From Bryoerythrophyllum caledonicum (taxonomy: Eukaryota; Streptophyta; Bryopsida; Pottiales; Pottiaceae), in NCBI GenBank assembly GCA_963971425.1, contig OZ020524.1:15379845-15443844 (forward strand): DNA of 64,000 nucleotides. Direction: 5' to 3'. A model generated the notes under the pieces. The model was not told the origin of the DNA. It worked only from the letters and a program-made list of their open reading frames with translations, and made no database searches. This document shows, piece after piece, positions 22,098 through 32,259 of this stretch (position 1 is the stretch's first letter; each line of letters begins with the position of its first letter). Made by a program: the position numbers and the translations under genes.

Positions 22098-23000
22098 CCC
22101 CTAAATTACCAAGCCATTTTGAAACTATAAACACTTCAGAACTACTTGTTTCAGTGCAATGAGTAAGGACCGCTTCACACTTAGTGGCCAAGTCGAGTGG
22201 CCATGATTTCCACCAATGAGATTGCTAGAATGGCCAAAGTCCGGACTTTAGGCCTTCACACTTGTACCCAAACTCCAAAGGCCGTCGTCCTACATGGCAA
22301 CACTTTTGGGTTGTTTTGGCGCCAAAGCAACGGCCTCTCAAGCAAAACTTTGGTCGCCCATTTTAGTCGACCCAAACTACAATCGAGAGTCCGTTGATTT
22401 TTTATTAAATTAATCAAAAACTGACAAGATCTAGACCGTTAGATGAAAGAGACCGAATTTTTGGGCTGATTTTTTTTTAGCGTAATGATATGGGGTTTGG
22501 ACTTTGGACTTGGCCTTTGGGGCTTCACACCACGACCGGCCAAACCTTCAATTTGTATTATTTAATGTTTTTTTTTGGCAAAAAAGTTTGGCCTCTCGCC
22601 ATAGTTTGGCCACTCATTTTGACAGATGGTCACTCGACTTGGGCATAGTGTGAAGCGGCCCTAAGGAAGAAAACTAAAACTTATGTTTCTATCTTTAACC
22701 GTAGGATCTCATTCAAGACTTATTGAGTAACATACTCACAAAACTTCATATACTTTAACCATAGGAATTGAAAGATTATAGTGTTTGAAGTACATAATAG
22801 GTTTCATTTTCTTCCCTGCGATAAGTGGATTAGCAAACTTTGACTTCACTTGGTGTCCAAATTTTGCACTACACAAGGTCTAGATTTATTACCACCATGT
22901 TAAGCATGATATTAGTTCCTTGTACACCAATTTTTAGAGATAAGCAAAGGTGTAGCATATTCAAAAAAATTGTGCACGGAGTGGATAAACAATTTCGCCA
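22098..23000 (+). mobile_element. TTAA-flanked MITE family, copy F3 (host of a nested MITE)
   Basis: Begins TTAA (22094-22097) then CCCCTAAA. After removing the nested element at 22167-22661, the body follows the family order: TTTCATTTTCTTCCCTGCG, CTTTGACTTCACTTGGTGTC, TTTTGCACTACACAAGGTCTAGAT, GTGTAGCATATTC. The distal end is lost near 23000. It is non-coding. Confidence 0.75.
22167..22661. mobile_element. Tourist-like (PIF/Harbinger) MITE nested in F3
   Basis: A 495-bp element. Left end: GGACCGCTTCACACTTAGTG, then GCCAAGTCGAGTGGCCA. Right end inverted: GGGCCGCTTCACACTATG, then CCCAAGTCGAGTGACCA. The terminal inverted repeats are about 37 bp. TAA flanks it on both sides (22164-22166 and 22662-22664). 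The TAA duplication and G-rich start are Tourist hallmarks. Removing it restores GTGCAATGAGTAAGGAAG, which matches GTGCAAAGAGAAGGAAC in family copy F4 near 53639, a paralogous empty site. Confidence 0.87.
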
Positions 23001-23928
23001 AATCTTTCAACTCTTATTTGATGAACCTGAAGTTGATGAGGTACGCTGGAGCACAACTTGGGATTACCGCAATTTGTACTAACAGCTAGTACTTTAAATT
23101 TCCTGGTCTCAACCTCTAGCACATGAGAAATTCACGGAACAAACAGGTTTCATCCAATTACAGAGCCTCCAGTAGTATTCATTTCTAGCTCTGTCTGATC
23201 AGCCCCAAATCAAGCTGCCCAGTCTCCAGACCTCCATGTGAAGACCTCAAATTGTGTCTCAGCTGACCCTCACCATTCAACACATCTGAACTAATTCTAA
23301 CGCAAGTAATAATAACATCTCTCTCATGCCTCAACTCACTTTCATCATCATTATCTCAAATTCAACTCCTCAACATTGAAGGCGAAGCTTGACCTAGAGG
23401 GCGAAAAAATGCAAATAAGACAGAGAAGAGATGTAAAAATTGTCAATAGCCATCTTCGCTTGATGTTAGATGCGGAGGTCTCATATCATTGCTGAATGCT
23501 TTTTATCTTGGTTCATGCATCTGTCATTCCTTCCGGGTTGGGCTGTTTGTGGCTGGTGAGGACATAGTTGGAGGTGATGGCCAATGGCATCAACTCGTTT
23601 TTGTGTGTGCAATCAAAACATCGAGCTTGATCTGACAGGCCGTGTCTGCTCTTGAAGAGCAGCTGACACGCTTGGTGCCTTCTCTCACTATCATTCCTAG
23701 GCAATGATGAAGATGTTTGATCTAAATGTCTGAATATGGCAGGGAGTAATATACAAGTTAATTGTCCAACAAACTCAGTGAATCTGCGATTGTCCTTGTC
23801 AGAGGTTGAGATGGGTACTGTTCATAAGTTGAGATCAGCTCTTAATTTTTTATTTTTTTTAATAATCCGTGTTTGTCAAGGTGGCTCCAAGGGTTTCAGA
23901 GGCGCGGCAGTTTTGGCTGCTCAGACAT
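23001..23928. other. no gene confidently recognised; possible short exon
   Basis: Around 23640 an acceptor-like CTGACAG is followed by a stretch readable as AVSALEEQLTRLVPS, which could be a small coiled-coil exon, but nothing around it confirms a gene. Otherwise AT-rich spacer. Confidence 0.25.
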
Positions 23929-23930
23929 TA

Positions 23931-24374
23931 GAGTTTTCCTGAAAGTACTCAAGGTTTAAACCCTGACTGTCACCCCAAAATGCTAATAGGGGTTGTACGC
24001 CTAAAAGTCCACTTGTTTTTAAGAAACATGATGGTTTGGTTAACTTTGGGGTTAATTCCATAAATTATGATCCTCTGTCAGCCAACCAACATGCTACAGG
24101 GTTAATCACCTAGGCACAATCACCGTCCAAACATAGATGCAAGGTGGCATTCGTGACTCCAAATTACTAATTTAGTTACATTAGCTTGTTCCATGCGCGT
24201 GGCCCATAAAATATGGAGGGTGAGAATTTTCACCCTGCAAATATTTCCGTATTTAAATCTCACCTTGCTTTGGTGAATAGAGAAAGACACAAGGTCCTTA
24301 AAGGATGTTGCATTGGGTCTTTTTGGCTGACACAAGGTAGCCACCCTTTAAAACTTAGACTTTCAGGAAAACTC
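23931..24374. mobile_element. Stowaway-like MITE, copy M1
   Basis: A 444-bp element with perfect 16-bp terminal inverted repeats GAGTTTTCCTGAAAGT, flanked by TA on both sides (23929-23930 and 24375-24376). The body includes GGTGAGAATTTTCACC and a CTGACACAAGGTAGCC block, shared in inverted orientation with copy M2 at 48883-49349. The TA duplication suggests a Tc1/mariner-type (Stowaway) MITE, although the terminus is not the classic CTCCCTCC. It is non-coding. Confidence 0.8.
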
Positions 24375-24379
24375 TATTA

Positions 24380-27300
24380 TACAAGGAGAAAACAAGTGTT
24401 GGTGCTCATGCTAAATGGTCTTTCAATTGTTGAAAGGCTGCCTCTTGCTCATTTCCCAGATCCAAGGTTGATCATTCCTTGTCAACATGGTTAATGGCTT
24501 GGCAATAGTACTGAAAGTTTTGACAAACTTTCTATAATAGTTACATAATCCCAGAAATGCTCTCAACCCACTAACATCTCGTGGTCTAGGAATAGACATT
24601 ACTACTTCCACTTTGCTAGCTACCACACCTAATCCACTTAGATAAATCATGTAGCCTAAATACTCTATGCGATCAAAGTAGAATTTGCACTTACTAGGGT
24701 ACAACTTTAATCCATGGAGCCTCAATCTAGCAAAAACCTCCATCAAGTGTACTCTATGTTGTTTTTGATTCCTGCTAAAAACAATGATGTCATCATTATA
24801 GCATCTCACAAAATTCAACCCCAAGAATACTCTATCCATAACCCTTTGAAATGCTGTTGGAGCATTCTTCAATGCAAACGGTAAAAACTTCCATTGAAAT
24901 AACCGGTCCTTCCCATCTCATTCAATGCTCCAAAACACGGTTTTCTCCTTGTCTTCATCTCAATCCAATCTGGTGATACCTAGAGCGTAAATCTAACGTA
25001 CTAAATACTTTGGCATGGCCAATGACCTCAAAGTTCTCCTCCGGAATTGGCATGGCATAACGGTCTGACTTAGTGAATTTATTAATTCTCATATAGTCAC
25101 CACACATCATTTTCTCAATCCAATTATTTTAAATGTCCTTCTTGGATGGCATAACCGTTGCTGATGCATACTAACAATCTGATGGAGCCAACTCCACCAA
25201 CCCCTCAGCCATTAAATCTTCCGTGCAAGTACGAATCATCTTTCGCTCCATGGCGCTATACTTATATGGCTTTCGGTAAATTGGTGCTTTGTCAGTTAAG
25301 TTAATACACACTTCTTGCCTCTTCAACACTCCCAAATCATGTAAACTGAAAGCAAAACAATCTAAATACTCTTTCAGGAACTCATGTTCCTCCACCTCCA
25401 CTACTCCATCCGCCAGGCCTACTCTTGATTTCCAAGTGTCCTTAGTCACCACTTCCTTCGGTTTTTTTGGAGCAAGGTTTTCCACCCTTAATTGCTATTG
25501 AATCCCATGTGAAAAAGGCTCTTTTCATTCCTCACCATTAATACTCCTAAGTCCTTCCAATTGACCCAGTTTGTCAATTTCTTCCATGTGAAGAGCTGTG
25601 TGTTCTTCCAAGAAGATCTTCTCCACAACATCCTCCAAATCAATTCTCTAGTGAGCCAATCTGCTTCCATCACTCCAGTTCTCTCCTCTATAGTGAAGAT
25701 CTATTGTTGTGGTGGTTGCAAAAATATTTGCGGTATCCCACATCTTCCATGGATGGGGTGCAAAGGCCCTCTTGTCCCCAACCACTTGTCTCTGTGGTTC
25801 TGAAATCCCAAGCACATCGGTGGTGCTAGTGGGAAAGCCCATGGCTATCTTCTCTTCCAGTAAATTTATCTCAATTCGCTCCGAGGTTTCAAAAATAAAC
25901 CGTAGTGTCGTTGGTACTCCCAATCGCAACGCCTCATTGCGAATCAAGGTCTTCAACTCCTTGTCCAAGATATTGTACTAGTGTTGCACTGTCTGTTGTT
26001 CTATAACTCCGTGAGTACCTGAGATTAGTCTCCATAATCTCACATGAGCCTCTCTCAAAGACTCGTTACCTCCACCTGTGAAGGAACAAAGGGCCTTCAT
26101 CTTATCTCCCCTTTGTCCTTGATAATCTTTGTAGAGTTGCATAAATAACCCCACAGTGAGATTGAATGGAGGTGGATGACTTACCAGTCCCTCTAGCTGC
26201 ATCATATGCTCCATAGTGCTTGTGCCTTCCTCCATCTTCCTCTTGAACAAGAGTGGTGATGTCACCCTGGTGCTCCACCAAATAAGTCCACGTAGTTCGG
26301 TGCGTAGAAATATCTCCAGGCCATAATTTCTGTGAAATGAGCCTCCTCGAACACACCGTAATCCGCCAATGGAGCTCCATTCAAACACCCAAACAATGCC
26401 TTCCACACTATGTACGGATTGAAGTTGGAATTACGGAACTTCTGGAGTTCACACCACATGGTGAACTTCCTCTTGAGTCATCAACTTTGATGGTACCCGT
26501 GCCACCTGAAAATCTTCGTATCCTTCTTTCTCTACCTCCACATGGTGAAACAATCTCCTTCCAATCGAAGTATGATTGATAAGGTTTTGTGGGTAAAATT
26601 GGTACCTGAACACTCACCATTGGATTTTCAAGAAATTCCTCTTCTTCTATCAGCGGCAAAGGATTGTCCTCTGTCTCTTCTGGTTGATTACGAAATTCTG
26701 TCAACACCCTCTCACTAGCATCTATTGAGAAGGGGGTATTTCTACGTGTAAAACCGGGACCTTTTGAGTTATCCAGATTATTAGTTTGGTGATTTACTCG
26801 AACAATCGCCAAGCTTCATGGGTTTCTCTCATCTCTGGAGCGTAGATCGTAGTGTCACTTCCCAGTCTTATAACTCTAAGGTAAGAGTATCCCACACACT
26901 AGTAGCATGCTTTTGCCATGTGTTAATCTCTCACTACCACGTAGTGCGGAATAAGAATCCTTTGCTCTCAAACTCGGTGAAAATAAGGGAGAATGTGGGT
27001 AGTTGGATGCTTGAAGAGAAATCCTCTACCTCTACACTATACCTTCATCCAGAATTTCGTAGAATTACAGCCTTACCTCCAATCACCAAATCCTCGACCC
27101 TAACTTGCCCACCAACATTGCACAAAGGTGCTGGAATTTCCTCCTTCATCCGAAGTGAGAGGATCTTCTGTACCCCACCAAGTAAAGTCCAGTACTTCAT
27201 CGATTTCGTGCTCAACACTTTCGTACCTAGTTTACGCAAGTTCTGGGACCCCGTGCAAGATCTAGCTATGGGAGAGAGCTCAAAGTTTCTATGGCTACTG

Positions 27301-27455
27301 CTTGCTGTGGAAGGGGAGCCTTTCACTTGTAGGCTATGCAAACAAGTGAGTAAGGTGTCCAACATCTCCCCATCAATTTCCACCTTTTGCCCACTAGCCT
27401 TCTCGGGTTTCTTAGCCTTACCTCTTCCCTCCATGGCCCATAATTTTAGTCCCAA
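24380..27455 (-). mobile_element. Ty3/Gypsy retrotransposon, broken
   Basis: Minus-strand Ty3/Gypsy relic. At the 5' (high-coordinate) side, gag-like coding covers about 27455-25980. Reverse transcriptase follows, with an N-terminal part around 25485-25171 (YRKPYKYSAMERKMI) and a core around 24872-24423 carrying the catalytic YNDD, then CKFYFDRIEYLGYMI and a FLGLCNYYRKFV connection motif. RNase H and integrase are missing, because the element ends at the Stowaway-like MITE M1. No LTRs were found. Broken in many places (about eight or more), so old. Confidence 0.85.
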
Positions 27456-27539
27456 ATATTATTGCAACACCTTAAACCATGTTGATAGTGTCCTCGCAAT
27501 CTTTAAGCTTCCACCCTAACCTCCCTAGTTTTCTTTAGC

Positions 27540-28045
27540 ACTCGTAGTGTGGGATACAACTGTGATAAGGTATAATACAAGAACAATGCGGTCATTGCTG
27601 AGTACTATACGGATACAATACAGACTCGGTACAATACTGTTACTGCTGGGTACTAATATCAACAACTGGATACCAATCTCCGCGAACCAGATATCAATCC
27701 AAACCGGTTATCGGCACAAGCATCGGGTATCAAAACCAGCACCGGGGTATCTGCATTAGTACATGGTATCAGTTCCAGCACAGGGTATCAGACCCAACAC
27801 CGAATATCAAACCCCAGCAGGGTATCAGAAGATGAACCGGATATCAACAGAAGAACCGGGTATCATTAGTATAGTAGGATATCAAGACACAGGCGAGTAC
27901 CAGTCACTAATATGGATACCAATCAATAAGTCGGGTATAAGTAGCAGCAACCGGATATAGGACTGAATCCGGGTCTATGCCAAACAACTATATATCAGCT
28001 AGGCCGGGTAGGGTATAGATAAGGCTAGGTAAGAGTATGATTCAG
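27540..28045. repeat. degenerate GGGTATC minisatellite running into gap
   Basis: Roughly 20-25-bp irregular units built on (A/C)CGGGTATCA with variable filler recur at least 15 times up to the assembly gap, degrading toward GGATACC and GGATATC forms. Similar GGGTATC words adjoin the first gap near 6040-6080. Confidence 0.7.
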
Positions 28046-28245
28046 NNNNNNNNNNNNNNNNNNNNNNNNNNNNNNNNNNNNNNNNNNNNNNNNNNNNNNN
28101 NNNNNNNNNNNNNNNNNNNNNNNNNNNNNNNNNNNNNNNNNNNNNNNNNNNNNNNNNNNNNNNNNNNNNNNNNNNNNNNNNNNNNNNNNNNNNNNNNNNN
28201 NNNNNNNNNNNNNNNNNNNNNNNNNNNNNNNNNNNNNNNNNNNNN
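28046..28245. other. assembly gap, 200 N
   Basis: Exactly 200 N; a placeholder of the same size as the first gap. Confidence 0.99.
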
Positions 28246-28425
28246 GCGTGGGCGGTGAAGGACTGGGCGCATACTTGGAGGGGCTGGCGCGTCCGGCCAA
28301 GGTCGCGCACGTTCGTAGAGGGGCTGCGCGCGTTCGTGGGGGAGGACTAGGCGTGGAGGGGGCTGGGCCTGGCGCGTGGCCTTTGGGGTCGCGCGCGTAC
28401 GGGTATTGAATTTAGGGGTCGCGTG
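28246..28425. repeat. GC-rich degenerate repeat after gap
   Basis: Repeated GAGGGGCTG, GCGCGTTCG and GGTCGCGC words in a GC-rich stretch. It differs in composition from the DNA on the other side of the gap, so sequence of unknown length may be missing between them. Confidence 0.5.
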
Positions 28426-28598
28426 CTCTCTTTCACTTCTTAATATGCATGAGCTTCATATCGCAATGTGTATGAAAAATGTTAATATTTTATTTATCAC
28501 GAGATGGGCAAAAAACACCGTTACATCACAATGCTAGTACGTATTGCAAAATGATCAACAATTGAAACCTTCACTATCAATACGCTAAGTCAAAATAT

Positions 28599-29222
28599 CT
28601 ATATCTCATAGCGGAAGCAAGCGTCCAGAACTTCAAAGTTGAATGGTTTAGCCATTAGCTCGTCAACCACTTTGCAGAGTGTTGGACGTTTGAGGGGATC
28701 TCGCTTCAGTAATTTCTCGATCTTCACTTGAAAAGCTGCGTAGTTGACGGTTGATTTGAAGAATGTTGAGTCAGATTCTTTCTCCCAAATCGCTCTAGCC
28801 ATCCATCCAACGGAGTACAAATCGGCGGGCTGGGTGTATTGGTGACGTCGCTGCATCACATCCAATGCCGTTTCCGAATCTTATGGGCCGAATTTGTAAA
28901 ACAACTCTGGAGCTACCCAATGTCGTCTACGGCGTTGATTGTCTAGCCCCGTGTCTGTCCGAAATCCATATTTTGATGGCTCTTCGTGTGATACTCGGCT
29001 CGCAATTCCCCAATCACAAACGCCTATGAAGACGGATCCTGGGTTCTTTGGAGGAAAGTGGAGAAGCGCGTTTGGGGGAGCGATGTCATTGTGAATGACA
29101 TTTGCCTTGTAGACTTGGACCATGGTACACATCAAAGCCCAAGCAAGTCTTGTTCTATTCTTCCGGAAGGCTAAGATTTGTGTTGTATCCTCCGCCGAAA
29201 TATATGGAGCTGAAAGGATTGA
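28599..29222 (-). pseudogene. protein kinase C-terminal half, truncated by CACTA insertion
   Basis: A minus-strand relic of a eukaryotic protein kinase domain. The catalytic loop reads HNDIAPPNALL (HND in place of the usual HRD), the magnesium-binding motif reads CDWGIA (DWG in place of DFG), and the activation segment ends WVAPELF (APE). An ADLYSVGWMARAI helix F and a KRDPLKRPT motif from the end of the domain follow. One in-frame stop (TAA just after ELFYKFGP) interrupts the frame before DSETALDVMQRR. Everything N-terminal of ILSAPYISAEDTTQ is missing, because the CACTA end begins at 29223. The rest of the kinase was not found beyond the other end of that element. Substrate and pathway are unknown. 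HND/DWG kinases form an atypical group, so activity cannot be assumed. Confidence 0.8.
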
Positions 29223-29454
29223 CACTAGTACAAAAGTGGGAAAAAAAAACCGCACTAGATTCAACATTGCGGTTCTTTTGACCACATTTTTGCTAGGTGG
29301 AAATCGAGTGCCAAAATTTAGGATTTCTTGTGACAATGGGTTGGATATTTCCATTGTCGCATAATTTATTGCGCATTCTTGACTTATAATTTCATTTTTA
29401 TTGGAGGTAATAATTGATAAATATGAAACAAATATCTAGCAATTCGTTCTGAAT

Positions 29455-30690
29455 ATGTTGTAAAGCGTGTTACATTGTCGTATTGGAGGCATATTATTGC
29501 ATGTGAGCATATTCTAACAACATGCATATGAGTGACATATTGCGCATGCATCTAATTAATTACTTCAAGCCATATGGCTATACGTTGTCATTAAAAATTC
29601 ATTGCAGTCGGACAACTTTATAAGATTCAAGCTATATCACATGAGATCCATATGAGATAATCATCTCAAATTGATTGTCATGTAAGAACCATAAATATTG
29701 CTACTTAATTGGATTCATTGTCAAAGAGAACTTCAGTGCCACTCGTTTTCTAGTGCCACTTGTTTTCTAGTGCCACTTGTTTTCCAGCACCTCTCGTTTT
29801 CTAGTATCACTCACAGGGTCATAGTCTAGTGTTTCTTGTTTTTTGGTGCCGCTCAAAATCCAAGGTCGCTCGTTTTCTAGTGCCACTCAAGATCTAGTGC
29901 CATTCAAAATCTAGTGCCACTCAAAATCCAATGCCACTCTTTTTTTAGCGGCACCCAAAATCTAGTACTCCTCGTTTACTAGTGCCACTAAAAATCCAGT
30001 GTACAAGAGATTTGCAATATTCAACATTTATTTTTCAACAAATTGATCATCATCCACATTCAACTTTTCAAAATGTTAGGACGTCCAACATGAGTCATCA
30101 TACCATCAATCAATCAACCTTACTCAAAGTCATTAACGATAGCATATTAGGTGGCATACGTTGTACAACGTGTTACGTTGTTGTGTTGGAGGCATGTAGT
30201 ATTATTGCATGTGAGCACCTAATTAATAACATGCGTATGAGTGACTTGCGCATGCATCTAATAATTATTAATTGATATCGTAACTTCAATGCATGTTGTC
30301 ATTCAAAATTCACTGCAGTCCGACAGCTAAGATTCAAGTGTCACATGGAATCCATATGAAATCATCCTTTCAAATTGCATTTTCATCCCAAATCATTGAC
30401 TGTAATGTGGGAATCATTGCTACTTGGATCCATTGTCAAGCAGAACTTCAATGCCACTTGTTTTATATTGTCACACGTGTTCTAGTGCCTCTCGCTTTCC
30501 TGTATCGCTAAAATTCCAATGTTGATCGTTTTCCAGTGCTACTCAAAATCCAAGGTTGCTCATATTCTACTGCCACTAAAAATCTAGTGCCACTCATAAT
30601 CCAATGCCACTCAAAATTCAATGGCAACGGAATTCCATGCTACTCATTTATGAGCGGCATCCAGTATTGCTCGTTCTCTAGTACCCCCCT
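29455..30690 (+). repeat. direct duplication inside the CACTA element (~704-bp period)
   Basis: The block from about 29455 to 29995 (CGTGTTACATTGTCGT, TTGGAGGCAT, TATTATTGCATGTGAGCA, CATGCATCTAAT, then the AGTGCCACT array) recurs from about 30160 to 30690 in the same order and orientation, with substitutions and small indels. Confidence 0.8.
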
Positions 30691-30707
30691 TCTTGTTTGG
30701 ATAGAGT

Positions 30708-30960
30708 TGCGGTTGTTTTGTCCATGCTGTCGGAACAGTGCTGAGTTGTTTCTAAATAGGCTGTCCCAGATTTTAGGCCATAACTCCCCCATTTTTGGGA
30801 TTGTTTGGAAGGGTAATATACCGTTGGAAGCGTCTTAAAAACTTGCTTTCAACCCTATATTACACGACCAAAAAATTCCCAAAATGAGGGAGTTATGGCC
30901 AATAAACCGAGACAGCTCATTTTAGGAACAATTCAACATTGTTTCGACAGCGTGGTCAAA
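30708..30960. repeat. inverted repeat of the CACTA subterminal block
   Basis: GTTGCGGTTNTTTTGNCCANGCTGTCG, then GGCCATAACTCCC and a TAATATA block, appear at 30708-30815 and, inverted, at about 30850-30975. The arms are about 120 bp with a short loop. The single-stranded form could fold into a long hairpin. Confidence 0.8.
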
Positions 30961-31289
30961 AGAACCGCAACTCCAATTCAAGTGCGGTTTTTTTTGCCAC
31001 TTCTGTACTAGTGATAGGGCTTCATAGATTCACATTCTAGATAAGATAGGAAAGACACGTGACAAGTTCTTACACTTGAGATATACAAGAACAATCCTAA
31101 TTTGGATAGAAGAGTACCTCTCTACCAACCAAATGAACTCATTGCGCATTGTCTTGGAGCAACTAATTAACAACTTGCGATAGGCGACCTCCAAGATCAC
31201 TCCCTTGGGTTGGATAGGAAACTATGACTGAAGCAGCAAGGTGAACTCAGAAGTAGATCCAATAAATTATATGTTTTGTTGAATGGCAC

Positions 31290-32099
31290 CTGTCTATGAT
31301 AACCAATCAAGTACTTGAAAATTTCTGCAACGTCCATCCCGAGGTCATGAGGATCGCAGTTGAGAAGTCCAAAGTCTATGTAGATAGACGTTGTCCGAGG
31401 ATTGTAATTCCTAGTCCCTAAATGATAGATCAATAGTCGGAAGTCGAGTAGAACAAGAGACAAACATAATTATTCACAGGAAGTGAAGAGCTGTAGTATT
31501 ACCTTCCGTACTACCATGATGCATTTATAGTGTGTCTTGAGCCCTACCAATCGATAAGCAAAGTTGCACCTAACACCCAACAGTTAGCAAGTTCAATAAT
31601 AAGATATCAATGCGAGTCACCAAGATCGATCTAAGCAACTTAATTACTTCCAAATTTTGTGCAAATCCCATATTTCAAACCTCATCAACTCAAACCTTCA
31701 ACTCCACCAAAACATCCACTTGAAACCAAGAGTATGCAATTGTTAGATAAAGAGAACTCAAAAATCTCTAAATTTCTATATATAATATCTTACACTTGAA
31801 CTAACCTGCTTTCCAACTTCAGCAGCATTCGCCAAAGCAGAGATGATTGGGCTATCAATGTTGGTGCCATACAGAGTGGCCTTCATTGTTGCCACATGAC
31901 ATTCCAAGAAAAATTTCAGGAATTCAACACCAGATTGAAACCCAACCCCTTCTTTAATTAGCTCACGAAAGCAACGGATGAATTGATACCTTTGGGTCAT
32001 TGGCCGTTGCTTCTACAAAGTGCTCAATATTTCTCACAAAATTGTGGTAAGCATGGTGAAGAAGAATATCCCTTTCTTTATGACTTCGAAAACATTAGC
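31290..32099 (-). pseudogene. ppk1: polyphosphate kinase 1 (PPK1) pseudogene with introns
   Basis: PPK1 reversibly transfers the terminal phosphate of ATP onto polyphosphate chains. Five minus-strand blocks follow PPK1 order: 31990-32099 (ERDILLHHAYHNF, VEATANDPK), 31806-31880 (ATLYGTNIDSPIISALANAA), 31648-31718 (VLVELK, NMGFAQNLE), 31503-31570 (LVGLKTHYKCIMVVRK) and 31290-31435 (HLGTRNYNPRT, DVAEIFKYLIGYHRQ). The two histidines essential in E. coli PPK1 correspond to those in GLKTH and HLGT, and both are kept. Blocks are bounded by plant-like splice sites (AAG|GTATC, CAG|GTTAG, CGGAAG|GTAAT, TTAG|GTGC). One frameshift in the first block and two in-frame stops in the third (consistent with CGA-to-TGA decay) make it a pseudogene. 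A possible upstream exon lies at 32175-32245. The 3' end is unclear. Confidence 0.85.
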
Positions 32100-32259
32100 C
32101 TGCAAACAAGGATAAAATAGATGATGAAACCAAGATATTAAGATTTGACGATAATAAAGAAGAATTTTTGAAGTAGACTTAACCCTTGTAATCAAGGATG
32201 GATCTTTGCCGTCTATGGCATGTAAACAAGCAGCGAGTTCACCTCAAGCTTGAATGGTA

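Larger units (their letters stand above)
29223..31013. mobile_element. non-autonomous CACTA (En/Spm) element, 1.79 kb
   Basis: Left end CACTAGTACAAAAGTGGG with an A-run, CCGCACT and TTGCGGTTCTTTTGACCAC. The inverted right end is CACTAGTACAGAAGTGGC with an A-run, CCGCACT and the same TTGCGGTTCTTTTGACCAC. The imperfect terminal repeats are about 63 bp. Many AGTGCCACT-type subterminal repeats occur at 29740-29995 and 30455-30680, typical transposase-binding repeats of CACTA elements. No transposase is encoded. The 3-bp flanks (TGA left, ATA right) do not match, so the ends may have been recombined or mutated. The left end interrupts the kinase relic. Confidence 0.82.

Noticed and set aside
26818-27519. 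233-aa plus-strand ORF
   Set aside because: Lies opposite the Gypsy gag-like region and has no independent motif.
27999-28310. Open frames spanning the second N gap
   Set aside because: Same reason; flanks are repeats.
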